This document shows positions 22,799 through 35,400 of a DNA stretch of 64,000 nt, piece by piece. Both the position numbers and the translations under genes were made by a program. The DNA comes from Poecilobothrus nobilitatus (Eukaryota; Arthropoda; Insecta; Diptera; Dolichopodidae). The notes beneath the pieces are model-generated. The model was not told the DNA's origin. It was given only the letters and a program-made list of their open reading frames with translations, and searched no databases. Each line of letters opens with the position of its first letter. Position 1 is the first letter of the stretch. Location of the stretch: the NCBI GenBank assembly GCA_947095535.1, contig OX352774.1:74896416-74960415 (forward strand), read 5' to 3'.

Positions 22799-23154
22799 TT
22801 ATGCTGGCCATACACGGCGGACTAGATTGTAAACTTGGTACGCGAACAGGTTTTAGAACCAGATCACACACTTATCCAACCTATCATCCAACCATTGTAA
22901 TTATGTACTTTATATTTTTACTATTTTCTCAAATCAAGAAATCTCAATGTTTAAATGACATTTAAGTTGTACAACTTACCCATACACGATACAACTCCAC
23001 AACAAACCAAAGACTCCGCCCACAAAAATCAAAATTTTTTGATATTCATCCAACGAATCATCAAAATGGTTTTGCAACTTGCCCATACACGATACAAATT
23101 ATCAAGTCCGCGAACCTGTTCTAAACCCTAGTCTGCCGTGTATGGGCAGCATTA
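22799..23154. mobile_element. MITE-5, 350 bp, TTA target duplication (PIF/Harbinger-like)
   Basis: The element runs from 22802 to 23151. The left end is TGCTGGCCATACACGGCGGA followed by CTAG. The right end reversed is TGCTGCCCATACACGGCAGA followed by CTAG, 2 mismatches in 24. TTA flanks both sides (22799-22801 and 23152-23154), matching the 3-bp TWA duplication of PIF/Harbinger elements. Interior inverted segments share GCCCATACACGATACAA and GGTTTTAGAACC-type sequence with the ends, so the TIR region may extend further. No transposase frame; the open frame across the left end is incidental. Confidence 0.85.
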
Positions 23155-24895
23155 TTAAAATTATAGATACAGTACTTATTAAGTAACGTCAACTAAAATT
23201 AAAAGTACCTAATTTCTTTTAAAATTAAAACTTTAACATTTTTAAGTAGGTACATATTGTTTTTTTTCTTTGTCATTTTCTACAACATGACAATTTTGGA
23301 AATACATATGTATGCATATTCAAATTAATTTTCTTGTCTCAAAGCATATTTTAGATCTATTAAATAGAGGTTGTATTTGATAAATTTCAATGTTCTTACT
23401 TTTTTTTTTTTGAATAAAATCAAGAAAGTTTGGCAACATAGTTTTTTTAAGTGACTGATTCTCGATCGACTGACTAGTGACTGTATAATGTTTTTTTTTT
23501 TTTTTTACAAAGGACGTTTTCATATTAACAGTCAAGGTTAATTTTTTTTTTTTTCTATCTAAATTTTGTATTAAAAAATTATGCGTATATCTATCCTTTT
23601 CTTTCACTTAGAATATTTTTTAATTGAGTAAATTACAGTTAACAGTAGATATTCTTTTTCAATTTAAAACAAAGTAAAAAAAAAAAAAATACTTACAGGC
23701 TACACTTGTTTTTGTAAATTATATTATAAGAAAAATTAACAGATTTTAAAAATTTTGCCCAACACCTGTAAAAAATGGACATAACTCAAACTGTAATGTA
23801 ACACAATATTATTTGAAGAAAAATTATGTTAATTGTAAGATTTTTTGCGAAAATATTATTTAAAATTTCTAGTAATTTAGTAAAATGAAAATTGGGGGGG
23901 GGAAAGTTATGTACATATACATATATATGTATATAGTGATTTTTAAAAGTTAATATAATGTAATTCTTTAAACATTATTTTATATAAATTTGATTCTTAA
24001 AAGTTTGAAGAAAAAATAAAGTAGGTAGGTAGGTACAATATACCTAACCTACCTATAACCACCTTAAAAATTATTAAATTAAATTGCAATATTCAAATAT
24101 TATATTATGTAGTTGTGATATAACCAAAAATCAATAGAAAAATTAAATGAAAAACATTTTTAATCAAAAATATTACTATTTGGGGGGTACCTAGGTACAT
24201 AATAAATATATATTTTTAATTTTTATTATTCCAATGAAATTTCTTAATAATCATCATTTACCACACACAATACAACAGCCAGCCAAATCAAATTTCTAAC
24301 AAAAAACTCAAATAACCGAAATAATTTTAAACTTACATGTACCTATTTTTTTAAAAAGAAAAATATTTTTTGTTTCAACTTTTTCTTATTGAATTTTTTT
24401 TCTCATTATAAGGTAAAAGAAAATTCCAATAATGTCAAATGGGAAATTTTCATTTATTAAAAATTGCTGTACAAAACAAACAAATTTGATAAATTATCTT
24501 AACAACATAGGTACACCTTACCCTACCTACCTATAAAATAATATTATTTATCCTTGATATTGATATGGTGAAAGCATCACTTAATAATGAAAATCATAAA
24601 AGAAAATTTTTCGTTTGTTCGTTTGTGTTTCATTTGAATTCAAATAAAAAATGAAAAAAAAAATATGAATATTATTCGCGTTAAGAAAAAACAAAATGTT
24701 GCATCCTTTCTTCATGTTTCCAATATACATAAATAGGTATATAAGTACATTATATATACATAATATAATAGTATACATGATTTTTATATATTTAAATAAA
24801 AAAAAAAATGCCTTACAGAAATATAATATAGAATGACCTAATTTTTTTTTTCTTGTTTTTTTTTTTGTATTTCTTTGAAATCGACCCATATATTT
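23155..24895. other. AT-rich, nothing coding identified
   Basis: Contains a 9-G run at 23894-23902, a 6-G run at 24182-24187, and GTAGGTAGGTAGGTAC at about 24022 with an inverted partner CCTACCTA some 25 bases on. No gene recognised. Confidence 0.5.
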
Positions 24896-24900
24896 TATAT

Positions 24901-24950
24901 GCGAAGTGGGGCGGGGGACCTCGTCTATTTGCCGCAGTCCGCCTTCATAC
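24901..24950. repeat. Short GC-rich repeat fragment, copy 2
   Basis: GAAGTGGGGCGGGGGACC followed by TCGTCTATTTGCCGCAGTCC is an isolated GC-rich block. It aligns loosely with 3640-3690 in the same orientation. A minus-strand frame reads GLRQIDEVPRPTSHIKY across it, but the family is unknown. Confidence 0.4.
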
Positions 24951-26723
24951 CTTCATATTCAAACAAATTTGATATAATATTTCATATGTTATATAAATTT
25001 ATTTACATAATATTATTATGTATTAGGTAGATTTTATATATATATACATATATACATAGTACATACATAATATAATGAAATAAGTAAATAATATGTAATT
25101 TTTTTTGTTTTTTGGAAATTCGATTACATTTTTTCTTTATTGTTTTATCAACAAAATTTTTTTTTATTACTAAATAATATTCACATCAATTTTCATTTTT
25201 AAGAAAATGTGTAAAGTAAATTTTAAGATTTTCATATACATATAATCAATTTTTAACCCTTTTTTTAAAATTCCTAAAAAAAAAAAGAAAAAAAAACTAT
25301 CAGAAATAGTATCTATATTTCTATATTTTATTTAATACTTGGTAATCACTTATATATAATATATATATACATATACATATATATGTATGTAGATAAATAT
25401 AAAGATTAGCATCCATATTGAAATAAAAAAAAAAACTTATTTGTTCCATTATAAAATGGCGAAAATATTTTGTGACTGAAACTACATTATCTTTTTTTAT
25501 TGTTAATATTTTTTCTTTTAATCGTTATTCAGTTTTTTTTTTTTTTTTCTTTAATATTTGACCCTTTGTAAATATGTTTTATTGAAAAAAAATCATTTCT
25601 TCATTTCTCATTTCTTTCGTTTCATTTCTTACACATTTTTTTAGAATTTGATTGTCAAAAAAAAAAAAAAAAAAAAAAACAGGATAATATAAAGGATATT
25701 TCTTAAGAAATTATGAGTCAAGATTGGCTTCTTTTTCATATTTTCATTATAGGTATGGTACAGTTATTTTTGCTATTTCCTTTAATCGTATTTAATTTTT
25801 TTTACACAATTATAACACAATAAATACCGTTATATATTTTAAAATAAATATAATAATATAATGTGTTTATCCTAGCTACATATTATGAAAGGTTATATGC
25901 ACATAATATGTATATATATAGTATTATATTGTATATTATATATGCATATAATTTTAGCCTATATTATTATATATAAACAATATTGTACCGTTATATTAAA
26001 AAAAAAAAAACTACTACTGTACATCATTTGTAATTGTAATTTACTAATTTATTCTGTAATTTTTGTGTTGATTCACAGCTCAAAATGTTAAAAAAATTAC
26101 CAATACAATATAAAAAAAAAAAAAAAAATTAAGTTAAAATATTTTAAAATTATTTTTTTCATAATTTTCTACTCTATATTATCAATTTTTTACTGTTATT
26201 GAAAAATCAAGATGAAAATATCTTTCAATATTAATACTATTGCTGTTGTTTTCTGCTGTTGATTGTTTGCTGCAAAGATATCCTTTCATTTCTTAAACAA
26301 AAAAAAAAAAAATTAAATAATTCGGAAATGCGCATGAATGTTGCAAAATATATGTATATGTATATACCCTATATTGAAAATATGTAATAATATATTATAT
26401 TCATATGTATTAGTACAACTTATTTAAAATTTTCTTATTTATTTTTTTGTATAGTTCTCCCTTCGGTTTTCATATTAAAATTAAAAAAGAAAAAATTCTT
26501 TCCAATTAAATCTTAAAACTGTTTTTTTTTTCTTTTAAAGAAAAGTGTTTGTAAAAATTTTACTTTATTTTAAAATTTTAAAAATCTCAAAGAAAAATTC
26601 CTTAAAATTTTGAGAAATTATATAAACATTTATAAAACTGCATACACAAAAAAAAAAAAAAGTATTAGTTTTTTAAGTAAAATTGACAGTTGTGTCCACC
26701 TATAGGTTCATAAAAAGGTTCAT
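24951..26723. other. AT-rich, nothing identified
   Basis: TATACATA-type simple repeats and poly(A)/poly(T) runs. The plus-strand junction TTTTCATTATAG/GTATGG near 25741-25757 is a weak acceptor-donor pair, noted but not scored as a recursive site. Confidence 0.5.
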
Positions 26724-26758
26724 ATAATGTTAATACATGTGAACGGTATTAACATTAT
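26724..26758. repeat. Perfect 13-bp hairpin, 9-base loop
   Basis: ATAATGTTAATAC (26724-26736) and GTATTAACATTAT (26746-26758) are exact inverse copies around ATGTGAACG. GGTTCAT also flanks the pair on both sides (26718 and 26764). An open frame of 77 codons at 26858-27088 follows, with no family features. Confidence 0.75.
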
Positions 26759-27145
26759 AGATGGGTTCATAATTTAAAATTTTGTAAGAATAATAACTGT
26801 ATAGACAACATCAGCTATAATCATGTAGTATTTCAATGTAGTTGTGTTCTTATATGACTGACCAATTATTTTTTGTTTTATGGGAGTAAAAATACTACAA
26901 TAGATAATACAACTAAGTGGTTAGTACTTGGTATAGAGTACTGGCATTATACAAATAAATCTTTTGATCTGGAAGTGATCCTAAAAATTATAGTAGATCT
27001 ACATTTAACGCGCTCTTTGTTTCGTTTTCGTTTACAAAAGAGTATCCATACATTGAAATTGGAATTTAAGAGAAAAAATTACGTAAAATAAAATTTTAAA
27101 TTTACTAAATTTTAGATGTTTTTGTTTTTTTTTACTTTAACTAAT
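26759..27145 (+). other. Moderately complex stretch with an unassigned open frame
   Basis: Codons 26858-27088 give a mixed composition (segments TTKWLVLGIEYWHY and FDLEVILKIIVDLHLT) ending in a stop. It has no upstream ATG in frame and no detectable family; it could be a broken element or chance. Confidence 0.25.
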
Positions 27146-27363
27146 ATTTCAATATTTGAAGGCCTCGGTGGCCTAGTAGATAAGAGCGTATAAAATACGC
27201 TGTAAAAACCGAGGGAGTATGGGTTTGAATCCCATACACGTGATAAAAGTAATTCCCCTTTTCAACATTTACAGCCACGCCTGAACAGGAAAGGCTGTGT
27301 AATTTCCTATCCACATTTGTTACAAAGAAATGCCTTAAAAAAAAAAAAAGAATTTCAATATTT
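27146..27363 (+). mobile_element. SINE-A copy 3, full length, with 12-bp target duplication
   Basis: The head starts GGCCTCGGTGGCCTAG at 27161 with box A TGGCCTAGTAGA (27169-27180) and box B GGTTTGAATCC (27222-27232). The body has the CATTTACAGCCACGCCTG and AGGAAAGGCTGTGTAATTTC blocks and ends in A(13). ATTTCAATATTT at 27146-27157 and 27352-27363 is the duplicated target. Between the boxes GAGCGTATAAAATACGCT forms a strong stem replacing a normal anticodon arm, as in all copies of this family. Confidence 0.92.
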
Positions 27364-28469
27364 TGTTTCTTAAATATTTTAAATTAAATTCATATAGAAA
27401 ACGAAAAAAGTTTAAAAGCTAATCAACTTTTGACACGAATATACGTTAATTTATAAATATTTTCATACAAAATTTAATACATTTTAACTTTACTTTGACA
27501 GTTTGGCTGCGTATATATAGAGAGCGAACAGAAGTGTTCATTGTAGATGCAGCATTAATATTTTAATATCTATGTTTTAATTTTTGTTTTTGTCTGTACT
27601 GTATAAATTAATTACATAATTTATTACTATGTAAATTTTTGACAAACTCAAATATATATACAATTTTTTTATAAAAATTTGTCCCTTTTGCCTTGTCTAT
27701 CTATACCAGCGTGTAATTTAATGATGCAAGGATATGTTATGTGTTTATGTCTTTTAACGACTAACACTTTTAGATTGATTAGCCTAAATTCGATTAAAAA
27801 AAGAAAATTCATTTCATTGTTCATTAATAAAATTGGAAATTGATATTTTTTATATTACAGCATTTTGTACAATATTTTAAAATTTAACCGTCAAACAGCG
27901 GTTAATATCTCAAACCCACTTATTATACATATATCAAAATTAAATTCTAGTTTTTTGATCAAAGATAATTCAGAATTTGAAAAATACCATTATAATTATT
28001 TGACTTTAATTTAAACGCAATCTTATATTAAAAAAACAAAAAAAAATCACGGCAACACTCAGTTTTTTTTTTTGATCTATAACGAATTTCGTATACAATA
28101 AAATGTACATTTTATTCAACTTTATTAGCTGAAATTGTATAAATCGAATAGTTTGATTATTACGGAGAATCTGAAGAAGAAGTGAAGCAATAAAAAGTTA
28201 TAGAAAAGATAACAATCAGAAACTAGTTGCAAAAATAAAAAAAAAAAACAAAATAAAAGAAAGATTTTTGAAGAAAGTTTAATTCATCAGATTCAAGATA
28301 TTGTTGTTGTGAGATTTAATAAATAAAATAAAATTTTATATGCTTAATAGTTTATTTTTAATAGATTTCATTGTAAATTGAATGATTCCTACCATGTTCT
28401 AAGGAATTTTTTTTTTAATAAGTACATATTAAATTTTTTTTAGGATATTTTTAAAAATGTTAAAAAAAA
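27364..28469. other. AT-rich, possible isolated core promoter
   Basis: GTATATATAG at 27511-27520 lies 28 bases upstream of a TCATTG initiator-like site with A at 27540, in a patch less AT-rich than its surroundings. No open frame or exon can be tied to it. The rest is unremarkable. Confidence 0.25.
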
Positions 28470-28680
28470 TTGCTAATAAATTTCCCTCTGTCTGTCCGTT
28501 GTGTTTATTTAAATAATTTCTGCACCATTTAAGATAAACCAATGAAATTTGAATTATGGATAGGTGTCTATGATTAAAAAGTTAATGTTGTGAAATCATT
28601 TTTTTTCAATAGAAATTCTAAAATACTTTTTATTGTCTTTTTGAAAATGTACACCTTTAAAAACAACCCCTTTGGGGGGG
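28470..28680. repeat. Dispersed repeat D, copy 1
   Basis: CTGTCTGTCCG, then a degenerate AAGATAAACCAATGAAATTT and ATTAAAAAGTTAATGTTGTG stretch, then GAAAATGTACACCTTTAAAA. The same blocks occur in the same order at 37485-37625 and 38225-38285. The family is unknown; no terminal structure is seen. Confidence 0.55.
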
Positions 28681-30039
28681 GGGAGCAGCTTTGTTTTATT
28701 TAAAAGATTTCACAATTATTTTTCGAAATAAAAAAAATTTCGAGTATTAAGTAAAATGTTTAATTAAATATTCGTAAAATTCGTCATAAAATTTGTTGTT
28801 GTATGGTTAGAAGTTAGAACATTTTAGCCAATCAAAATAAAGGTAAAAAATTCGTTTCAACTTGTATCGAAAATATAATATAAATATATTGAAAAGAAAA
28901 ATAAAAAATGTAAATTTGCCTAATTATATACCGTTACTTAATCTCATTTATATTAAAACTAATTTCAATTATAAAGTAAAGAGAGATGTATTCTGAGTTT
29001 TTTAAATTCTATAAATGTCAATGCTCAAACTAAAAATATATCTATAAATTCTTCTTTTAGTTATTTCTAAACTTAATTTCTTTCGTAGGTGATTTACGGG
29101 TTGGGTTTTTTGAATTTGTGAAACAAAAAACAAATACCATATACATATTTAATATATGTTATATATAACCATTAGGAAATCCCATTCTATCATCAGTTAT
29201 CATATCACTTTAAAAATAAATCAAATTAATTGGAATTAAAAAATTGTGTGTTGTTTGTTGTTACCCCCCTTATAAAAAGTTTAATGAAAAGGAGGGCGGG
29301 GGGAGGGGGCCTTAAATAATATTTAATAAAGTAATAAAATTTTGAAGGATAAAAATATTTTTCAAATGGAACGACATGAAGATGTGATTCTATTAATATG
29401 GGTATGGGGTATTAATGACGCGTAATTAAAAATCTTTTAATTTTAATTTCGTTCCAATAAATTAAGTTGACAAATTTTTGATTCAATTTTTTTTTTACGT
29501 TTCATTTTTATTTATTAAAATATATTTTGAATTTTTATTAAAAAAAATGAAAGTTTTCCAAACTTTAGTTTCTTCAAAATTTTTTTTTTTTTTAATTAAC
29601 TTTTTAAAACACCAACACAAAATTCATGTAAAAGCAAAAAAAAAAAATTCAAGGATTCAAGGATTCAAGAAAATATAAAATATAAAAATTTTAAGATCTT
29701 CAATGGAAATCAATTAGGACTATTCATTAATAAATTACAAACTATAAAATAAAAAAAACACAGAATATCCAATATTGAAATATAATCCATTTCTAAACCG
29801 GAAGTATTATTATATTATGTATAGGATATACATTTTCTCAGAAAATTTTTAAGGTTACGTATTATTTGTAATTTATAATTTGTAAGTTAGTTTAGTTTTT
29901 TCTTTAACTTTTCATTTCTTTGTTTCTTCTTGAAAAATCTACCTTGTAAAAGAAAAAAGTCTCCAATCAAAAGTATTTTTAAAAATATTTCTTTTCACAT
30001 ATACATATATACTTAAATATTCCGTAATATTTCGTAAAA
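28681..30039. other. AT-rich with G-rich spots and a small tandem repeat
   Basis: A 10-G run ends at 28683. At 29280-29308 GGAGGGCGGGGGGAGGGGG stands out. ATTCAAGG is repeated three times at 29647-29670. No gene. Confidence 0.5.
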
Positions 30040-30255
30040 GGGAATTTCCTGATTTTGAATTCAATTCTAAAATTTCTCCTAATACAGAATCTGACTTATA
30101 TATACCTATATATATGTAAATATATGAGAAAACAGCAATCTTCATTTTGAACCCAACTCTAAAATCCTCCCTAATTCAGAATCTCATATATACATATATA
30201 TAAATGTTCTAGAAAAGGGGCCATCCTGATTTTGATTTTAACTTTAAAATCAATA
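30040..30255 (+). repeat. 88-bp minisatellite, locus B (about 2.5 units)
   Basis: Three starts of a GATTTTGAA-type block lie at 30051, 30143 and 30228. Each of the first two is followed by CTCTAAAATC(C)TCCCTAAT, AGAATC and a TATATACATATA spacer. The units match locus D (42.5 kb) in the same orientation and locus C (32.8 kb) inverted. Confidence 0.7.
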
Positions 30256-32785
30256 CTAATAGTAGTATGTCAATGCTTACAGATTTTTCCCTACAAAAGT
30301 ATTAAGTTTTGACATTTCTCTATGAAAAATAGAAAGATAAGCCTATATTTTTATTATCTATTTAAATTTGTATAAAATTTTTTCCCAAATCGAAAAACGA
30401 AAAAATATCTCAAAATTTGTATGAAACTTTTTTCGCGGAGCCACACAATTTAAATGAAAAAATATCTACATATAAAATGACAGCAGCATGCAACATAACA
30501 TAATGTGGAAAAGGAAGGAAGATAAATGATTTTATTTTTGTACGTCAAAATTTTACAAAAAGTAAAAAGTTTCTTCGTTTAGCACACAGCCTAAAAAAAA
30601 AAAAAAATTTAGGCAAAAAACCATTTTTTATTAGAAAACAATCATAATTTTCTATGAATCCATCTATAAGTATGTCAACTTTAATCCAAACCAAATTGTA
30701 AAACGTCAAACTTAACTCAAATTTAATTGTAACTAAACAAATAATTTTGTACTTTTTATTTAAAAGTACAAAAAAAAGAAGAAGAATAATTGCGACCGTT
30801 GATGTCAGATTTTTTCTTTGTCTAATAGAAAAAGACGATATTACAAAAAAAAGCGCATAAAAAAACTGTCAAATTCAGATGACATCAATATACACAACAT
30901 ACGATTCGCCATATATTTAATTTCTGAGCACTCAGAAATATAAAAAAAAGTAATCATAAGAAAATTAAATGTTTACTCTTAACATTTAAGTTAAATATTT
31001 TCGTCCATTTTATTAAATAGAAAAATTGGACAAAAAAAAAAATTAGTACAATTAAATTTTTATCCAATTTAACTAAATCATACAACATGAATTCTCTATG
31101 TGTAAATCGTACCTTAAACTCATATTCTAATTAAACAATATATTTACTTAAAAAAAAAAATACTGCCATCTTAAATGATAATCCCGAAACTTTGTTTATC
31201 TTATTATAATTTTACTCTAAAACTAGGGAAGGACGGGGGGGGAGGGAATTTAATAAAAATTTTGAGAAAAAACCAAAAAAAAAAACAATTTTTATTCAAC
31301 CAATAAAACAAAAAATGTTAATACATTATTTATGTTTAAAATAAAAAATATATACATACTTATGTATATGTATGTAGATTCGTAGGTAACATATTTTGAA
31401 GTTTTATATAAAATATTCTAATATATGTTTTTAATAAAAATATAAATTATGTTAAAAAGTGACATCATTGAATTCTTCTATTATTTCACAGATATTCTCG
31501 TTATTTTGTTTTTTTTTTTTTTTATTTAACAATCTTAAGATATACTCAAAAGAGACACTTAAGTTATTGAAAAGATAAGAGTTTGCACCTTTTGTTGAAA
31601 CAGGTTTTTGTCTAATATATTTTTTTTTGTAAGACAATGTTATGACGATTACCTGATTTTTATTTATTTTTTCTTTCTATTTTTTTTTTTTTTTATGAAT
31701 TTATAAAAAAAAAAAAAAAAATGATACTGAGGAAAAGAAATAAAAGTGAAACTATTACTATTAGTTGTTCTTTTTTTGTTTTTGTTTTTATATAGACAGA
31801 GACTTGGATTATTTTTTACTTCGTTTTTTTTTTTTTTTTTTTTTTTAATAGAGAATACTAATGAAGGTTAATATAAAAAAGAGACAACTTTACGTGCCTT
31901 AAATGAGTTTTAATGAATTGCTGATTTTTTTTTTTTTTTTGATACAATTGTTCTTAAGATTGTTTTTTTTTGAAGGATAAAAATAATAGGACAAAAATAA
32001 TATTTATAAGAAAAATCATAATCCCGTACGTATATGTATACATATGATGTATATATCTTAATGAATTAATTAAATTCTTTTATTTTTATTAATATCCTAA
32101 AATTAAATTAATAATCTCTTCTACTTTTAGTTTATTATCATTTGAAAAATGCGATTAATTTTTTTATCAAATATTGACCTTTAACCTTATTGTGTATGAT
32201 GTATATGTACAACAAAATATTTTTATGTATTTTTATATACATATATATATAAATGTACGAGTATGTGTATCTAATCATATTTTGAATACAAAATGAATGT
32301 GTTTTAGATTAATTCATATATTTATTTATTTATTTAATTGTTTGTTCAAAATCGATTAACAAATTTAAATTTATCTGATTATTTTTTACTATTGATTTAA
32401 AAAAAAAAAATTTTTTTTTTCTTTTTGTCAATATCTAAACTATTTTATTAATAAAAATTGACCAAAAACAGATTAAACCATCATTATTCAATTATTAATA
32501 CAATAAAGTAATGTACATATGTATGTGTACATATATTTATTATCTATAATGTTATCTGTTGTATACTTTTTAAATTCTTTACCAAGATATACAAAATTAA
32601 CTGAATAAATATAAGATTTTTAAGGTTCATTTACTTTTTAAATTTTAATTACCATTTAATTTTATTGTAGGGATATGAAACAAATCCCCAAAAAACAAAA
32701 TGTTCGTAGATTAAAATCCCAAAAATAAAATTCATAAAGAATAATGTGTTTTTTTTATGCATTTTAAACATTAAAAATAATCAAT
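30256..32785. other. AT-rich, nothing coding identified
   Basis: The 9-bp inverted pair TTGATGTCA (30799-30807) and TGACATCAA (30880-30888) may be the ends of a small decayed element. GGGAAGGACGGGGGGGGAGG at 31226-31246 satisfies the four-tract G-quadruplex pattern. The remainder is A/T runs and TACATATA repeats. Confidence 0.5.
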
Positions 32786-33080
32786 TATGGGAGATTCTGA
32801 ATTATGAGGAATTTTAAGAGTTGGATTCAAAATCAGAGTACTCTCTTCATCCAAAATATTTATATATGTATAGGCGAGAGATTTTCAAATAGAATGGATT
32901 TTAGAGTTGGTTATAAAATCGGGGTTCCAATAATTTGTTTAGTAAGAATTTGGGGTAGCAGGCGCTCCCATTATTTTTTGTCAGCAGCCGCTCCTATTAA
33001 ATGTTTAGTTTTAAAATATGTATGTAAAAATAATAAATAGGAGGGATTTTAAAGTTGGATTTCAAATATGGCGTGTATAC
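32786..33080 (-). repeat. 88-bp minisatellite, locus C (inverted, about 2.5 units)
   Basis: Inverted copies of the unit core (GATTCTGAATTA, GAATTTTAAGAGTTGG, TTCAAAATCAG) appear with the AAAATC blocks near 32828 and 32915, a period of about 87. A third partial copy lies at 33040-33075 after an interruption at 32945-33005 in which (G)GCGCTCC and CCGCTCC segments repeat. Confidence 0.65.
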
Positions 33081-34380
33081 GATTTTAGATTTATTTCAAA
33101 AATTAGTGGTTGATCTCACCAAAAAAGCGTAAAAACTCTAAATAAAAAACAGTATTCTTTTTATTGATTTTGTTTTTTGGGGGATTTTGTTTTCGGGAAG
33201 ATTTTATTTTCGGGGATTTCATCTTGGAAGATTTTATGACCCCAACCCATTTTATTACAAAGAAATTTTCTTTGTTAAAACGATAATTAATTTTTTTACA
33301 CTGAAACAATAATAAACTATATAATATTATAATAGATATAATTTATTAACTATACAAGTTAAATATTGTATTATTACTTATCTGTCTTAAACTGCCTATA
33401 TGGATATGGATGGCAAAGTTTTAATAAAATACATGATATGTTAATAGGTACGTTTTGAAGAAAATTTACAAAATTTCTTTGTATCCTGATCTGAATCAGC
33501 AAAAACTCTTTTGTAAATAAAAATATCTTATAAATCAAAAAAAAAAAAATATCTCAAAATACTTTTAAAAGATAAATTTTCTTAGAATTTAAATCATATA
33601 TGATCCTCTCTCTGAAACAATTAGCTAATTTCAAACTTGTTCTTTTAGTCATAAAAACAAAAAAAAAAATAAATAAAATTAAATATCAGTCATCATTTCA
33701 TCCTAATATTGCTTATCATCATCATCATTAAATAAACACTTCTGTTTTAATACATGAAAAGCAGCAGTCTTTTTTTTTCGTACCTGTTGAAAATTTTTTA
33801 ACCAGTATATGCAATATAAAAATAATTAGCTGAATGCGCTATTATCAAGACTAGACTTTTTTTTTATTTTTGTGCTGATAGGTGGCTATTAAAATGAACT
33901 CTTTAATCTATTCAATTTTTAATTAGTCATTTTTTTTTATTGTTTTTTGAATAATATTGAATACAAATTGATTTTAAATGATTTTCTGTATTTTGATTTG
34001 AAATCTGTATATTTTTTTTAATATTAAATTATGGATTGAGTCAAAAGAATTACTTGCAAACTTTTTTAAAACTTTATTATTTACTTATACTATTATTATA
34101 CTTTATTAATTATTATTTTTATAATAATAATATAATTTGAATAAAATTTTTAAATTCTTTATTTTAATTTACATACTAATGAAAATTTTCAACGATTTCT
34201 GTCTGTGTCCATATAAGATCTTTTGTTTTATGGTCGTTAATTATTTTGAATATGTTTTTTTGTTTTTTTGGAAGTACATGAAGCTTAAATATATAAAGTT
34301 GGGGGATAATATACTATTTCTTAATATAAAAAATGATTTAATTGATACTATAAGGCTTTAAATTTAATTGAGGGTAGATA
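33081..34380. other. AT-rich with a short GATTTT-TCGGG tandem repeat
   Basis: At 33178-33236 a roughly 17-base unit of the form GATTTTATTTTCGGG is repeated about three times with decay. The apparent minus-strand frame across it is therefore repeat-derived. Nothing else. Confidence 0.5.
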
Positions 34381-35400
34381 ATCATTATTTTACTTGAGAG
34401 ATAAAAGAGGATCTCTCCGAGTACCATAAGAATGCTTTGCTTTGGTTGCTTTTTTCAACAAACGATCGAGAACCTCATACACGTAAGCCACCATTGCCTG
34501 TTCTCTATTACGGGGGAGGTGTGTATTGTGATTTTACTTTATTTGAACTTAAAACTGGAATGACATTTAATAAACTCTTCACGAGAGTTTTAGAGAGGAC
34601 AATATGTTGTACGATATATACACGGTATAAATTAAGTAGTTAAAACTACTTAAAGTACCTATAATGGTATATATATATTTTATTTTATTTTTTTTACGAC
34701 GATCGATGGAAAACCGTAAAAATCGCACAGAAGAATTGTACGTGATTCATCCGAACAGTGTTGCACTTTAACTAACCAAAACTATACTCTCTTTTTAAAC
34801 CAAACTTTAGGTTGGGATCTTTAATACAAATATACAGTTTATTTTACGGGATAGGGATATGGGAGGAATTTTGAGGAAAAATACTTTTCGAAAAATTTAG
34901 GATTATGAAAATGAAAAATTTAGGATTTAAGATTAGGATTATGTTAAATGTCCTTTTTAAACTTTACTAAATCGTACACATATAAGTTACCAATTTTGGA
35001 GAACATATGTGTTGGCATGTGACTCCACAAATGCGATGTACGCGTCTGACAAATTATTTTCTATAAACAGTGTTACGCCATCTTAGAAGTTCGACAGTGT
35101 AGAAGGGTCTACATCTGTCACACTCTTTGTTTCGCATAGAAAAAATTTCAAAATTAATATAATATGGCTCAATTTTAATATATATGGCAACTTTTTAAAA
35201 GTTTTTTGGTGAATTATAAATTGTTGTAATAAACAGTAGTTTGTTTTGGTATATGAAAAAGTTGAAACCAGTTATAAAGAAAACATCATAAAAATTATAA
35301 TTAATAAATGTTATGGTGGAATATAGCACAGTTGGGGTCGTAAGCCGTAAATATGATTATAATGTATTAAAAAATAAGAAAAGGGGATTTTGTTAATTAA
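34381..35400. other. Island of higher complexity, possible gene or element relic
   Basis: This kilobase is noticeably less AT-rich than its surroundings. Plus frames include 34437-34643 (segments STNDREPHTRKPPLPVLYYG, DFTLFELKTGMTF) and an ATG frame at 34706-34774 (MENRKNRTEELYVIHPNSVA). The minus strand has MVAYVYEVLDRLLKKATK and HSYGTRRDPLLSLK ending near 34393. CAGTGTTGCAC (34756) and CAGTGTTACGCCATCTT (35070), the latter with a YY1/Pho-like AAGATGGCG in reverse, are promoter-like. I cannot tell which frame, if any, is real. Confidence 0.3.

Noticed and set aside
25741..25757. Plus-strand TTTTCATTATAG/GTATGG as a recursive splice site
   Set aside because: The acceptor tract is interrupted and the donor is weak; several such matches are expected by chance.
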